Positions 1 to 11,639 of a DNA stretch of 64,000 nt are shown in pieces. Below the pieces are notes generated by a model that saw only the letters and a program-made list of their open reading frames with translations, made no database searches and was not told where the DNA came from. The position numbers and the translations under genes were made by a program. This DNA is from Plasmopara viticola (taxonomy: Eukaryota > Oomycota > Peronosporomycetes > Peronosporales > Peronosporaceae), in contig MBPM02000010.1 in assembly GCA_001695595.3 (NCBI GenBank), forward strand, positions 186,001-250,000, read 5' to 3'. Numbering within the stretch: the stretch's first letter is position 1; the number at the start of each line of letters is the position of its first letter.

Positions 1-229
1 CCTCAAAACGCTACATACATCTTTGACCATGTGCAATTGACTAGTTGTAATTATAATTAATCGACGTTTATTTATTTCACGCTTGCATTTGCTACATCGA
101 AATTTGCTTTCCTCTTTAGATACAGATATATCATGAGATTAAATCGTAGGTGTATCGCTTGTCAAAAGGGTACGCCCCAGTGTAATCATTCATTTAAGCA
201 GTAAAGACGCATGAATGTCGCATCTTTTG

Positions 230-560
230 GTGTATTTCTTATGGAAGATCTCGCATGTCCGCCACCAGCTTCCATAGATGTAGTAATCCGTTAGCTTCAT
301 CTTCATAGAGATTGGATCATTGTCTTTGTCACCATCAAGTCTCTTAGTTGACTCCACTAGTTTGACCAATCCACAGCTTTCTCATTAAACATCGGAATAC
401 TGTATTGGGCTTATCTTGCACGGGGAGTGGTGCCTCAAATGGAGACTATTTACTCCTCCAGCAAATTGAAGCTCACGCCTTCCTTGCTTGCAAGCAAAGA
501 AGCGTGAGTGCTACGTTGTTCCAACTATCCGAGTGAACATCATGCGCACCTGATTATACG
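230..560 (-). repeat. Small fragments of dispersed repeats
   Basis: Two short stretches resemble repeats found later. Positions 245-290 match the segments near 9040-9070 and 21375-21415 (inverted-duplication family). Positions 465-520 match the gypsy gag-side segments near 19160-19200 and 28850-28880. No open frame survives. The rest of 1-1380 shows no recognisable gene. Confidence 0.35.
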
Positions 561-1379
561 TACTACGACCGCAATAGTAGCCAACATTATCGTTTTGATA
601 CAGAAGGGGAGGTTTCATGTCTTCTTTTCTCCCACTATAAAATGCTTTCGCTCTGCCGGTGTACGCCGCTACCGCCAAAGCTAATTCCTAAACCCTCAAT
701 CGTCGACTTTTTTTAGAAACTCAAACACCGTTGTCGCTTTTTTCAAACTGAGTCACCTTTCTCAGTATTCTTATTTGTTATTTGCGCTAACAACAACGCG
801 TGTATATATCATTTTGAAGTGATAAGCGCAATCAATTTTGCAATCGAGAGCGTTTCAATTTTCAAACACTTCATAATGTACTAGTCAGCGAAGCCAAATG
901 CTGGCTATTTTTAATTGCTTATGTCTATTTATCCGGCACAATAAAAAAAATCTGCGCCTCTTAGCGCTCAGATGCGTTTTCCAGCGTCAAGTGACATTTT
1001 ATTTGCAAATCTCGTACACCCCTTCAAGCCGTAGTGGAAGATAATTTCCACGAATAGCACATCGGTCGGCCACTTATCTCACATAAACGGAGAGTTGATA
1101 TGACAGAAAATTAAGGGTGTTTCATAAATAAATGATATTACAGGTGCCAAAAATACTTGTCGCAATGTTTCGAAGCAGCGAGTTCAATACTATCAAGACG
1201 GTTTTCTAAGCTCGTTCCTTGTTGTAGACTTGTCTCGAAACGAGCTAAATATTTGTATATATTCAAAAGCCAGACAGCCAAATAACGATTTGTGTGCTAA
1301 GCTAGTTCTTGATTTTTTTTATTGTTGAGTTATTGTAAATACCCACCGTTGCAAGTCTCTACAGCTTTGCTTACCAACA

Positions 1380-1720
1380 CGCTGGGTCAATATCATTTAC
1401 AAATTTACCAATCATGCACACTTTGTGCATGTGCCTGCAGCAGAATGACACGCAATCAGACGACAGTTAAAGAGTTAAGATACTCTAGTCCTCAATAATG
1501 TAGTGTAAATTATTCGTCCAGTCCTGCCACAACTCTTTTTCTTATAGAATTGTGAGCACCAATGCGCTACCACGAGATTATTTCTACATCTACGCGAAGT
1601 CCCAACGCAACTTATTGAAAGATATAGGCTGGCATGGCAATCGTCCTCAATACACTTTATTTCTCAGTCAAATGCTTAATGGACGTTATACCGCGGGTTT
1701 TTATGCGACACCGCTGTGTT
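1380..1720 (+). repeat. Gene-less 3' flank of an effector unit
   Basis: This stretch matches the sequence that lies 300-700 bp downstream of the effector-like genes (7310-7590, 36005-36250, 38410-38720). Shared landmarks are CACACTTTGTGC followed by a CTGCAGCAGAATGACAC-like string, then a TTGCCACAAC-like string, then a GGCATGGCAATCGTCCTCAA string. No effector coding sequence lies upstream, so only the tail of a unit remains. Sequence from 1720 to 2220 shows nothing recognisable. Confidence 0.55.
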
Positions 1721-2223
1721 AATAGGCAAGCTCATCTAGATACTTTACCTATGAACAGCCGTTAATTTTGCTTTTGGCTGGAACGAGTGCCAGTATACCA
1801 TGGGCACATGAAATCCAATTTCGTGTCACCATAAACCTCAGGAAAGCCAAAGACAAAGTCAAAGCGCATAAAGTTCCAACGGTGGGCAAGTACTGATCTC
1901 TGACTACGATTTATCAAAATATCGGATATACAATTCGATGAAAACTGTGAGAAATTTTAACTGACTATGGATTCGATGGTCATTAATATATATATATTAT
2001 TAAAAGTTATTAGAATAGTATCAGTTTGTACTTTGTTTTGATATTTTGTCTGAAGAATTGAAGTCACCCAGAAGTGCATGTTTTAATTTACCAGAAAAAA
2101 TGTCAACAAAATAAAATATTAAATGGACAATACTTTAGTTCATAATATTATAGTGATTCCTGAGAGAGTGTATAGTTTTCATATAAAAGTGGAAAAATAA
2201 ACTCTCGCAATGTGCAAAACAAA

Positions 2224-3510
2224 TTAGCAAGCCTTTTGAAGCCATAGTCTACGCCGGCCGACTTCTTCGATCTCGTCGAACCTGTTCTCATGTGAATAGA
2301 CATGACAACTCAAAATGAGTACCCTACGGTTCCTTTTAGTCCATATCATCCTTGACCTATAACAAAAGCACCTCAGGTCGTTTTTTTGGTCCGCGAAGGC
2401 CATATCGCTTTTTTTGAATGTGACATTTGCTTTGCCGATGAGTCTGACGTCAAGTACAAACTCTAATGAAATCAATTTTGGCTGGAAAAAGTATGGCATC
2501 ATCACAGTTCATGCTACTTACCGTTGATATGATACAACCGTCACAGAGGTATCTACGTCAGCAACAATTAATTTGTTCTGGTGCCATTGTTTCTTCGTCG
2601 TCATTGGTTTTCACAAGTGTCGTCTTTATAAGCTTTCCGATGCGTACGATTCTCGCCTTATTTATTGCCAACTTAAGGACGCTAATTCTATCGACATAAT
2701 TTTCGTAGTCCATAAACTGACACTTCTACCCTTCTAGCGACGCTTTTAGGCGGACGCCAAAGATCTTCATTTTCTTGTGATATGGTCTGGTAGGTTCATG
2801 ATCGCAAGAGATGTCATGTCTCAAGGATGCAGGTACAAGGAAAGATGAAATCATTGATGCTCTATTACGAAATATAGCACAGAAGCGGAGCGACTGATAC
2901 CAATCGATTAATACCTTGCAATTTTCGAAGGTCAGCCGTTGACTGCTTTAGAGGGGTTATCGAACACGTTCATATCGGCATCTTTAAACGTGGACCAGAG
3001 ACTCCTAAAAGAAGGAGCTAGCAATCAAACTGAAGTCGCTAACAAAGCACATCAACCAAAAGTTGTGTGCCAATACTAACACACTAGCGCTCGATCGGTT
3101 GCTTTGGGCGTTCGCTCCAAGTCACGACGAGAAGGGGCAGAATTTTTGACAATGCACTTGTGGGGCATCTTTTGTTTTGATGCACGCGTTAGTGCTAACA
3201 GCTTAAACCTTTGTATTTATGAAATGCAGATTGGTATCTCTTTCTACAAATAAGTGGATTGTCGGAGTCCAGACCTGTTTTTCGGCAGCAAAACACATTT
3301 TCTTCACCAGCCTCTTCTTGTATCGACAATCTGCACATAGCTTTCCTCGTTGAGCTTGCCGTACAGAAAGACCGTATCCACGTCGCAGTTCTCGATTTGA
3401 AATCCAAAAGCAAAACATATGCTGGTTTGGTACACATAAATCCTAGTACCTTACAGACGCTTCCGACTTCTAATAGTTACAACACTGTCACTGCAATCAA
3501 TACTAGACTA
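2224..3510 (-). mobile_element. Decayed Ty1/copia relic (RT, RNase H)
   Basis: Read on the minus strand, 3310-3395 encodes a typical copia reverse transcriptase block with the core DVDTVFLYGKLNEE, the segment where the family has DVxTAFLxGxLxEE. A degenerate match to the next block (YGLKQ-like, here SGLRQ) follows in another frame. Further along, the 93-residue ORF at 2224-2505 resembles copia RNase H (SD-x-FAD, then WTKRNRR...LILS, then EVG...LWL). The order RT then RNase H on the minus strand is correct for copia. Stops and frameshifts break all frames and no LTRs were seen. It is a dead remnant. Confidence 0.6.
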
Positions 3511-3619
3511 CAAGGCGAGCCTGAATAATAGCGTCTGCTGACACACAGAAGAAAGCCGTCGAAATGCAGAAAGTATAGACATTCAAACCTTTTCGCTTCA
3601 AACTTTGTATCGAAATTGA

Positions 3620-4290
3620 CTACGAAAATGAGCACAAGACAATTAGTATCTGTCCGCTAATGTACTTGCAATCGATCATCGTGACGGTCAGCCAAGAGAA
3701 CACGAATAGATGCTTGACCCTGTTGATGATCAAATGACCAAGGACGATGCATCGCAGACCAAACCAGAGCCGAGATGGAGTCAAAGCTGTAGTATCGCTT
3801 GTCGGAAGTCTCGTGTGGAAGAACATCTACAGCTCAGGTGCTGTAGCCAATCCAGTCGACTGTTACACTGGAGTATAGGCAAAGTGATATTTTCTAGAAG
3901 ACATGGGTTGACATTCTGTGCGACGAAAAAGAAGTAGTTGATCATGTCGTGTGAGTGGATGCAGACTGGGCTGGTAAAAGTAAGCGACTGCATCAAGGAA
4001 GTCGTGTAGATACGGCGAATGCTTAAGGACACTGGAGCAGGGCTGCTAGGACGATTATATAGCTTTGACGAAGAGCGCCTTTTTTTACCAACCCAAGTGC
4101 ATCGAAATTTTTGATCACTTTAATCGCGAGAAGGTAACAAAAAGACCGAATGATCATATTTTTATGATTAGGTGACCTTTTAACTTTGTCGAGTATTTCC
4201 ACACTATTCAACAAGACACCTGTTTACTTAATTCTGATGGAATTTGCTTAAGAGAGAAAGAGCAACGTTGCACTGTACAAAGTCGCCGGC
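3620..4290 (+). mobile_element. Decayed Ty1/copia RNase H relic
   Basis: On the plus strand a copia RNase H tail can be followed across frames. VSDCIKEVV-IRRMLKD occurs near 3980-4030, where the family has A-E-Y-x-A-x-x-x-x-KEx-WLRxLL. FDHFNREKVTK occurs near 4105-4145, resembling the family's DIRYHFVREKV. The same block with clearer VSDCVKEVVWIRRLFEE lies at 46.9-47.6 kb. It is oriented opposite to the adjacent copia relic, so the two are separate insertions or a rearranged pair. Confidence 0.5.
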
Positions 4291-4339
4291 ACTATTCGCA
4301 TTCTACAATATGTTTATATAATCAAAATTTGCTTGGCCC

Positions 4340-5390
4340 TACACAACAGTGTTGAGCACTAGATTTAATAAGTACTGATTTTTACTACCGCAATATGGCA
4401 AGGGAGCCAATTTTTTTTGGTATTTGATTGGCTGTTGAGACAGTCCCAAGAAGTCGAAAAGCAGAAAAGCAGGAAGAAGTCAAAGTAAAAGACGAAGGAG
4501 AAGCTGGAGCCAACTTTGTGATCGGCGAGTACGACGCAGAGGAGGACATATTTGTGCCCGTGCTGCAGACTGCAGCGGACGCACACCGAACCCACCGATA
4601 ATTGGGCAGTTAGGAATTTTCGTGGAGAGCTTTGGCTAGGCGAGAAGCTCCTATTAACAAGTCAGACTGCGCATTAGATCAAGAGACTTTATCAATTACG
4701 TCTAAGAGATCCAGAGTTAACGTCGATATATCCGAACATTCCTTTGCAAAGATGAATGGGAAGCTCGTCGTTTATGCAAATCGACCGAGAGTTGTACGCA
4801 GTGGCTGACTTTACAAGCAAGCGAATGCCATGTACGTACATGAATAATCGTCGAGTTTGCGAAAATAAGGTTTGATGAGGCTTTAGGAATAGGTGGGAAC
4901 GACAACATTTTTTACTGATTGAGAGAACGAACGTAGCAACAAGAGAGAAGTGCATCGCTGCAGTGCCACGAAGACAGTTTTTTGGAAAGCTATGTGGAGA
5001 GATGCATTTTCGGGATGGCTTGCTGTCTGTACGCTTTTTGGAGCCCGATGAAACAAAGCAACCGTTCTGTTTTAAGGCAGCTGTCTGCTCTGGAGTGAAG
5101 GACGACGATGCTAGCCTTTGGGTCTGTCTACTGTAGAGTTTGTCGGGCGGTTGAAACAAAACCATCCCGCCCTTTGCTGTCCTGCTTAACTCGCTATCCA
5201 ATGCCAAGCAATTACAATCGGTGGAAGGGTCAAGTGGTGCTCGTATTCGCGCAAGCACGACCGATGCATGGAGCATTCGCATTGTCGCAAAGCTGCGTCG
5301 AGTGCTCCACACAAGCAAGTCACCGAATGCGATGAATTTCAAAAACTTTATCAGGCGCAACGCTTATGAATATTGAAAGGGTTAAGGTTT
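4340..5390 (+). repeat. Degenerate unidentified coding repeat, copy 1
   Basis: This region is homologous to 10560-11570. On the plus strand both copies preserve short peptide blocks in broken frames: GEYDAEED-FVPVLQTA near 4520-4575 and KL-GEM...SVR-L--DETK-P-CF near 4985-5075, followed by DDDAS-WV. The shared plus-strand blocks show that this is the original coding strand. A 222-residue minus-strand ORF (4692-5360) is probably antisense noise because the second copy does not preserve it. The family is not recognised; it could be a transposon protein or a lost cellular gene. Confidence 0.4.
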
Positions 5391-6439
5391 ATATCTTACA
5401 AATATACGTGGGTGTTGAAGCCAATCTACGTAGATAAAGGAGGCTTTAGCCCTTTACTTGGTAATTGAGAGGGTGCTAAAACACTTTTTTTCAAGTGGGG
5501 TGAAGGGGGTTAACGAAAACTGTGGGCAATGAGAAGTTTGCCTGATCTAATGCGTTCTAACCATAAAACAGCTTGTACTCGTTCTGAGACAAGCCTTTAT
5601 TTAGGAACGAGCTTAAGAAAAAGTACTCAACCTTGACCTTGACAATACAAACTTATTTCTACGTGCTCTCCGTTTCTATAAAGAAACCACCGTGTGATGT
5701 ACTTTTCATTGGACTTGATACTCTACTCTAGCTTGAAGGGATTCAAGCGATTCGCTGGTGGTCGACGCTGAGTAACGCACAGGAAGGTTTAAAGACGCAG
5801 ATCTTTTATTTCACTGTACTTCGCGTAAACAAAATAATAGCCAGTATTCGGCATCGTTAAATAGAAAGCTTGTAAGACATTGAGACCCCACAACAATCTA
5901 TTTATTGTGAAGTGGTCTAAGCATCCATTGATAAGTAATTAATACGTTCTCGTATGCAAAATTGGTGTGTTTGATATTTAGAAGCCTTTCTCGGCGTCTA
6001 GAGTTAAAAGAAGGCTAGGAAATCAGTCTATTCTAAATATAGTATAACATTGCGAATAGTACCAACTTTGCATAAATCGCACAGAAATTGTTGTGCAGCG
6101 TCAATGCTGTAGTCTTCTTATAGAATTCGCACCCTACATTACATGTTATGCAGATGCGTGGGAGTGTTGTGTGGATGTAATATGTACTATGTATTACGTG
6201 CATACGTACATAATGCCTCAAGTGCAAAAACCGAGTCTAGAAAAAAAGCACGATTGGACGACCCCATCAGGAATTCTAAAAAGCACAAATTACTTCTGCT
6301 TGCACGATGTGCAAATCAAATGAGTACAAAATCGCCTTTTTCGACAACGCAGACCTATCCCGTAGTTTGTACAGCTTATACTAGCAAATTGACTTGTATG
6401 CGGGGTAGGTCTTTTATGTTTCAAACGTGGTGCATTCGT

Positions 6440-6480
6440 TCTTTGTCTTCGCTGTTGCTAATGGTTCATTACTTTTGAAT
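6440..6480 (+). promoter_or_regulatory. Conserved initiator-like core promoter, unit A
   Basis: The string GTTGCTAATGGTTCATTAC lies 50-75 bp before the ATG and is kept in nearly every family member. TTCATTAC resembles the oomycete initiator consensus YTCANTYY, which is known to mark transcription starts. Conservation across otherwise diverged flanks supports a regulatory role; the start site itself is inferred. Confidence 0.5.
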
Positions 6481-6529
6481 TGGCCTGCCGTTTGACAACT
6501 CCTCGTCCAAGTGCTGATACGCAACCATC

Positions 6530-6979
6530 ATGAACTTCAGAGTCTTTAACGTCCTCTTCGTTGTCACTTTCGTCGTGTGCAGCTCCACTTTTGCCAGTGC
6601 TGACGGCGACGTGGACGCCAACTTTAGTGTCCATCAGAGTCGGCGTTTACCATCCAGACCAATGGGGTGGATTAAATCTATTTTACCTGGAAGAACGTCA
6701 AAAGTTGCTCGAAGTGGTGACGAGGCCACATCACCGATTTCTAAAGGGCAAAAGGCTCTCGACAAGAAGGCTGCAGCAACCGCCAAATCCGCACGAACGG
6801 CGGATGATGCTTTGGATGCCGCAAAAATGGAGAAAGAGATACAAAGTCTAGCAAAGCAAGCGGCGGATTTGCCACCGAAAAAAAGAAGGCTGTGGCTAAA
6901 AGCTGTGCCATATGTAGTAAGTGCCGTTATTGTAGCCGCTCTCATCGCTGCAACTTTGATCACGTATAGGCGGAAATAG
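6530..6979 (+). CDS. Secreted RXLR-like protein with C-terminal TM, copy A
   Basis: A 149-residue protein. Residues 1-24 form a signal peptide (basic start, hydrophobic core, likely cut after ASA). An acidic stretch DGDVDAN is followed by HQSRRLP, placing RRLP at residues 38-41, and by RSGDEAT at 61-67. This spacing matches the RXLR-dEER arrangement of oomycete translocated effectors, except that position four is Pro. Residues 70-120 are Ala/Lys-rich and probably helical. A single hydrophobic segment (about 125-145) ends in TYRRK. The start is fixed by the conserved sequence before the ATG and by the signal peptide. I infer a secreted protein that inserts into a membrane, possibly of the host. 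The family is not recognised by name. Confidence 0.75.
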   Translation: MNFRVFNVLFVVTFVVCSSTFASADGDVDANFSVHQSRRLPSRPMGWIKSILPGRTSKVARSGDEATSPISKGQKALDKKAAATAKSARTADDALDAAKMEKEIQSLAKQAADLPPKKRRLWLKAVPYVVSAVIVAALIAATLITYRRK

Positions 6980-7639
6980 GACAAGAAGTTCTCCGCTGTG
7001 ACAACAACGACTGTGAAAATCGACAGAAATATAGTAATCGCAATTGCAATGCACTCTCATATGTCTGTACTGCATGGTAAATTGATTGGCTCGATCGATC
7101 GATTCATTTTATTGATTTTGAGACTGCACCTGATGTGTACCCACCGCCTTCGTCTCCGACTTCGACTTCGACTTCGTAAGTTAAAAAAAAGCTTTATTTC
7201 TCCGAATGGATCCGATTGTTGACACCCTTCTATATATATATATGCAAGAATGCAAGTCATCTACTGCTCCGCTTTAATACACTTCGTTGAGACAGCTTGC
7301 GTCGAACTCACCAGTCACGCACACTTTGTGCTTGTACCTGCGGTAAAATGACACAGTACAGTCGGCACTACGCAACCAGGCGACAGGAAAAATAACACAG
7401 TCTTTTGATTTTAGCATAATTTCATGTTATTTATTCTCAGTCTTGCCACAGCTTTTCCTTTCGCAAAATTGTGAGCACAGGTCGTGCTACCAAAAAATAT
7501 TAGTTACAGTCGTTACGCAGCTTCCTTCAAGGATTAAAAAGGTTGGCATGGATGTCGTCCTTAACAAACTCCATGTGTCAGTCCAACGCTTATTATATGA
7601 CACCTTTTCAATTCGAGATCGAAATTAGCGCTGTTGGTG

Positions 7640-10310
7640 TCATGCTTGAAAATAGTACATTGATTTGGACATGTTTGAAACTTTTAATAAAAATCTAAAC
7701 CTGATAAAAATATTGGTTTCGCAATCGTTGAGAGGAAGGCAAGTTTTGTGTCCTTCAATCTTCTCACAATAAACCAGATAGGTTATTGCACAAATGTAAC
7801 AGTCCGCATATATCGTTGTGGTTAACGCATTTATCTCCCAAAAAATACGCTTTCAAGGGGCCGAATAGAAACGTTGCATCAATAAGTGCCTACGCCTTGG
7901 CCATCAGACCAAGAACCTAGGTCCGAAAAAATGGGAACAGCTACAGAAAACTGGCTTTCCGTTAATAGGAGCCTCGACACCCTGATTTGCATACAGAGGT
8001 ATTTCGAAAAATACCAGAACAAATATAGCCCTTGCCTAAATTGCAGAAATGGATCAAGTGCATCTTAAGATTTTAGATTGGGACTCCAACAGAATTAATA
8101 ATGTTTAAATAACTCGGCCATTAAACTTTGATCGATTGGACACGTCGGTCTCCTCGTATTAGGAAATCGTTCTATCAGATCGCCGTCTTCATGCACTTCT
8201 CCTTCGTGCGAGGTGCCGTGAGACCGTATCACGTCCAGCGGCATTGGCAGCTAGTCCCATGTCTACGCGGGTAGATTCGCTATCTGGATACTGCAAAGCC
8301 TCTGGGATGGATTAAGCAATTGTCGGACGAGCAGTTCGCATTGCTCGAACAGCTTGCTGACTTCTATGGGTCTGAGAGAGCTAATGCATTTGCAATTCTA
8401 ATGCTCTGCCAAGCAGCTAGAGCGCGTCATAGCATTCGAGCTTCAAAGCGAAGGTCTTCGATTGAGGATTAGACAGCACAAGCTAAGGGTAGGTAACCCT
8501 AGGCGGTATCATTGTGAGTAAATAAAGCTTAAGATCTCACCTCTGGTGGAAACAACTACCAGGACCTCCTCCTAAGGAGATAAAGATGGCAACTTAGGCG
8601 ACCTACATCGCTTATAATCAGGCGCGCGTGGCGTTCACTTCCATGTCTACAAGGCCAAGCCAAAAGCTGAGCACTTAGCAATGTAATATTTACACCGGAG
8701 CGTTATAAGTCCTGAGAATACACGAAAGAATAGTCGAGAATGTATGAACTCATAAATACAATCACGAGCTAAGGGAGTTGACGGATGCATTAATCTCTGT
8801 CCAAGACAGACCCAACTTAGTATCCTAGTGCTGAAAGAGAAGGCTGTAGATTGGTTAAGTAGTAAATTACTGGTATCAATATTTAATTTCATTACGAATG
8901 TAGAAAAAAAGACGTTATATGAGCTAGTAGTTGCATTGCTAATAAGAGATAGCTGACTGCAAGATCGATAGGCGTAAAGTATGAACCTATCAAATGCACT
9001 CTTTAGAAAAAATGAAAGAGTTGCTACATCTATGGAAGCCGGCGGTAAAAAATGCCAAATTCTTCGTAGGAAATGTAAGCCGAAAGACTAGACAGTGTTG
9101 CGTACAAAGTGTTGCAATTGGTCAGTATACTGGGGCGTATCTCTTCTAAGAAGCCAGATACCAAAGCCGAAATTCCACGATGTACTTGTACTACAACAGA
9201 AAAGCAAATCCCAATGCCGCACGCGTAGGCGTAAGACACAAACGGAACGTATGCCCATCGTGATAATGCCTATTTGATCGAACGTCTTCAAACGTGTTTG
9301 TGTTGTTTAACGACAAAGCAACAGTGACTTTTCTCACCCTCAAAAACTATAGACACAAAGATTTTTGCTTATATCCCGAGAGAAAAAATGACTTTTTTTT
9401 AACTAAGAGATCTGGTCATGTTAACAGTAGATAAAATCGAGATGTGCCATGATATAAGAAATACGTGTATGATCGGTTTGCGATCAAAAATGGTTCTGTA
9501 ATACGGATAAGTAGTTCATATTGCCTAGTATTTTAGAGTTAAAGATCTTGAATTGCAATTGCACGAGGATGATAAGACGTGATAAAGGCGCAATGCTCTC
9601 AACATTAGTCGTTCTATGTGTCATTTTAAAGACACATTCGTCTGAAATAGACTTGTTGCAATAATGTTTCTACAGAACATTATAAATATACATTAAAAGT
9701 CTTATACCAGTTGTACCGTACGTCTACGCCTAGTCTCGACAGCGATTTTGGATTGCGACGTGAAAAGAAACGACCTATGCGGAACCAAATTTAATCACAA
9801 CAAAAAAGATAATGCCACGTGTGCGTCTGGCGGAAAATTTTCTTTGGACTTGAACAAGCACCCCGTGTTCAGTACCATGTCTTCTATGCAGCCATGATGG
9901 TGAAAGGTTTCGTACGACTTGTGAACGCCTATTGTGTTATCGGCAACAGACAAGACAAAACGTCTTGTATCATCATTGTTTACGATGATGATCCCTCATT
10001 AGCTAATGATTTTGCTAGCGAGACTGAGCATGTGCAAATGATCGATTACGAAGACTAGTATTGGCGATGTTAATTTTTCACTGTATGGCGCACAAAAAGG
10101 CAGAAATAAATCTTGAGTAGTTAGAAAAGCATGCGACCATAGAATCGGATTGATCGGCACCGAAACAACTATAGAAAATGCGATTACCTGCTGAAAACGA
10201 AAGATGAAAAAGTCTTCATCCAAAGGAGCAGTGACGTGCCTGGTGATGATACTCCAGCCACATAAAGCAAGCTTTGTTTGTCGAGCTAATCGCAATCCTA
10301 TCATTTGGAA
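7640..10310 (+). repeat. Inverted duplication, left arm (unclassified element)
   Basis: The reverse complement of this segment matches 20060-22800 along its length with many substitutions and indels. Matching landmarks include the 7860-7990 block (with 22440-22570), 8310-8480 (with 21940-22100), 8660-8890 (with 21530-21760), 9040-9240 (with 21180-21410), 9810-10060 (with 20350-20590) and 10170-10300 (with 20070-20230). Coding traces shared by both arms run in the plus direction here: DEQFALL-QLA-FYG near 8315, a TGAYLF block near 9135, and NAYCVIGNRQDK then FASETEHV near 9930-10030. No known transposase, RT or CCHC motif was seen. It is probably a decayed element or a segmental inversion duplicate. 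Confidence 0.55.
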
Positions 10311-10559
10311 TTAGACTACCAAATTAGCTTTCGTTCGTGGCCTTAAGCATCCAAAAAATACAGACACTGGGCACTTTCCTATCGGGTCATTCGCTCTCCT
10401 TCTGTTATGCTTTTTTATAAAAAGATCGCGTCTCGTGAGGCACAAAAAAAATCGCCTACTTCTCATTGATTGAATAGCCATTACTTCTGTCAACATCAAT
10501 TAAAAATAAGGGAAGCCGCTAACTACTCCGCAGCTTTCGCGAATTCCCTCACACCCTAC

Positions 10560-11570
10560 TTTTTATAACACCCCTACACCATTTTCTCGGTATTTGATTG
10601 GCAGTTAAGACTGCAGAAAAGCCTGGTGAAAGTCGAAGTAAAATTTGAAGACCTGAAGCCAAGATTGTGGTCGGCGAGTACGACGCAGAGGAGGACGGAT
10701 TTGTGCCGGTGCTGCAGACTGCAAAGGACGCAGAACGAATCCACTGACACTTGGGCAGTGAGAAGTTTTCGTGGAGAGCTTTGGCTAGGCGAGAAGTTTC
10801 TATTTGACAAGTCAGATTGTGTACCAGATCAAGAGATTTTATTAAGTATGTTTACAAGAGATACAGAGTAAACCCCGAGACATTCGAATAACAACTCGCA
10901 AAGATCGACGGGGAGCTCGTCGTCTATACGTATTGACTGAGAGTTGGTGCGCAGTGGCAGCAGGCGAATGTCCCGATCAAGAGTAGCAACACGAGAGTAG
11001 TGGGCATCGCTGCAGTACTACAAAGGCAGCAACTTCGACAAGCTACGCGGAGAGATGCAGCTGCAAAATAGCATGGTGTCTGTACGCTATTTAAAGCTTG
11101 ATGAAACCAAGCGACCATATTGTTTTGGGGCAACTGGTAAAAAATATTCTTCTGTCTGCTTTGGATCGAACGACGACGATGCGAGCGCCTGGGTCTATTA
11201 ACTGTCAAATTTGTCAGATGGTGGAATCCGTACTGTCTCGCCTTCTGCTGTCCTTTTCAGCTCGCTATCCAGTATCAAACAATTACCGGTCAAATGGTGC
11301 TCCTATTCGCACCAGCACGATTGCTGCACGTAGCATTTGCATTGTCGTAGAGCTGCGTCGAGTGCTGCACACAAGCGAGTCGTTGGAGGCGATGAAATAC
11401 AAAAGCTTTAATAGCTCTTTCGATTACCGAAATCCATGTGCTCTCCGCGTGTTTAGCGAAGTTCGCGCAGCACTGAATAATGAAAGTTTTGATATTATTA
11501 TACGATCCTTTACTGTTGCAGCCAATCAACGCTCAAAATTTAGGGGGAGATAACCAAATCTGTAGGGTGA
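10560..11570 (+). repeat. Degenerate unidentified coding repeat, copy 2
   Basis: This is the second copy of the 4340-5390 family. Plus-strand blocks shared with copy 1 include VGEYDAEED-FVPVLQTA near 10670-10725, FRGELWLGEKFLFDKSDC near 10770-10820, and KLRGEM...SVRYL-LDETKRPYCF near 11040-11125. The ORF at 11098-11553 (151 codons) overlaps the family but switches frame relative to the shared blocks, so it is not taken as a gene. A small piece resembling TIR-element ends lies just before it (10510-10525). Between 10310 and 10560 nothing else is recognisable. Confidence 0.4.
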
Positions 11571-11639
11571 TTAGGCGGCTCGCTAAATAAATCTAACAGC
11601 TTATGCCTTGAGCACATTTTAGCTTTGACAGTAAAGAAA

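Larger units (their letters stand above)
5560..7640 (+). repeat. Effector duplication unit A
   Basis: This is a roughly 2-kb unit repeated, with divergence, at 22840-24860 and 62140 to the window end, and in shorter form elsewhere. The 5' flank carries shared landmarks: CATTGAGACCCCAC near 5879, GAAGTGGTCTA near 5910, and a segment ending TCGACAACGCAGACC about 180 bp before the gene. The 3' flank carries a CGACTT microsatellite (7157-7176) and the CACACTTTGTGC block near 7320. The unit contains one gene (6530-6979). Its flanks hold no other convincing ORF. Confidence 0.7.

Noticed and set aside
4692..5360. 222-codon minus-strand ORF
   Set aside because: It is antisense to peptide blocks conserved with 10560-11570, and the second copy has stops in the corresponding minus frame.
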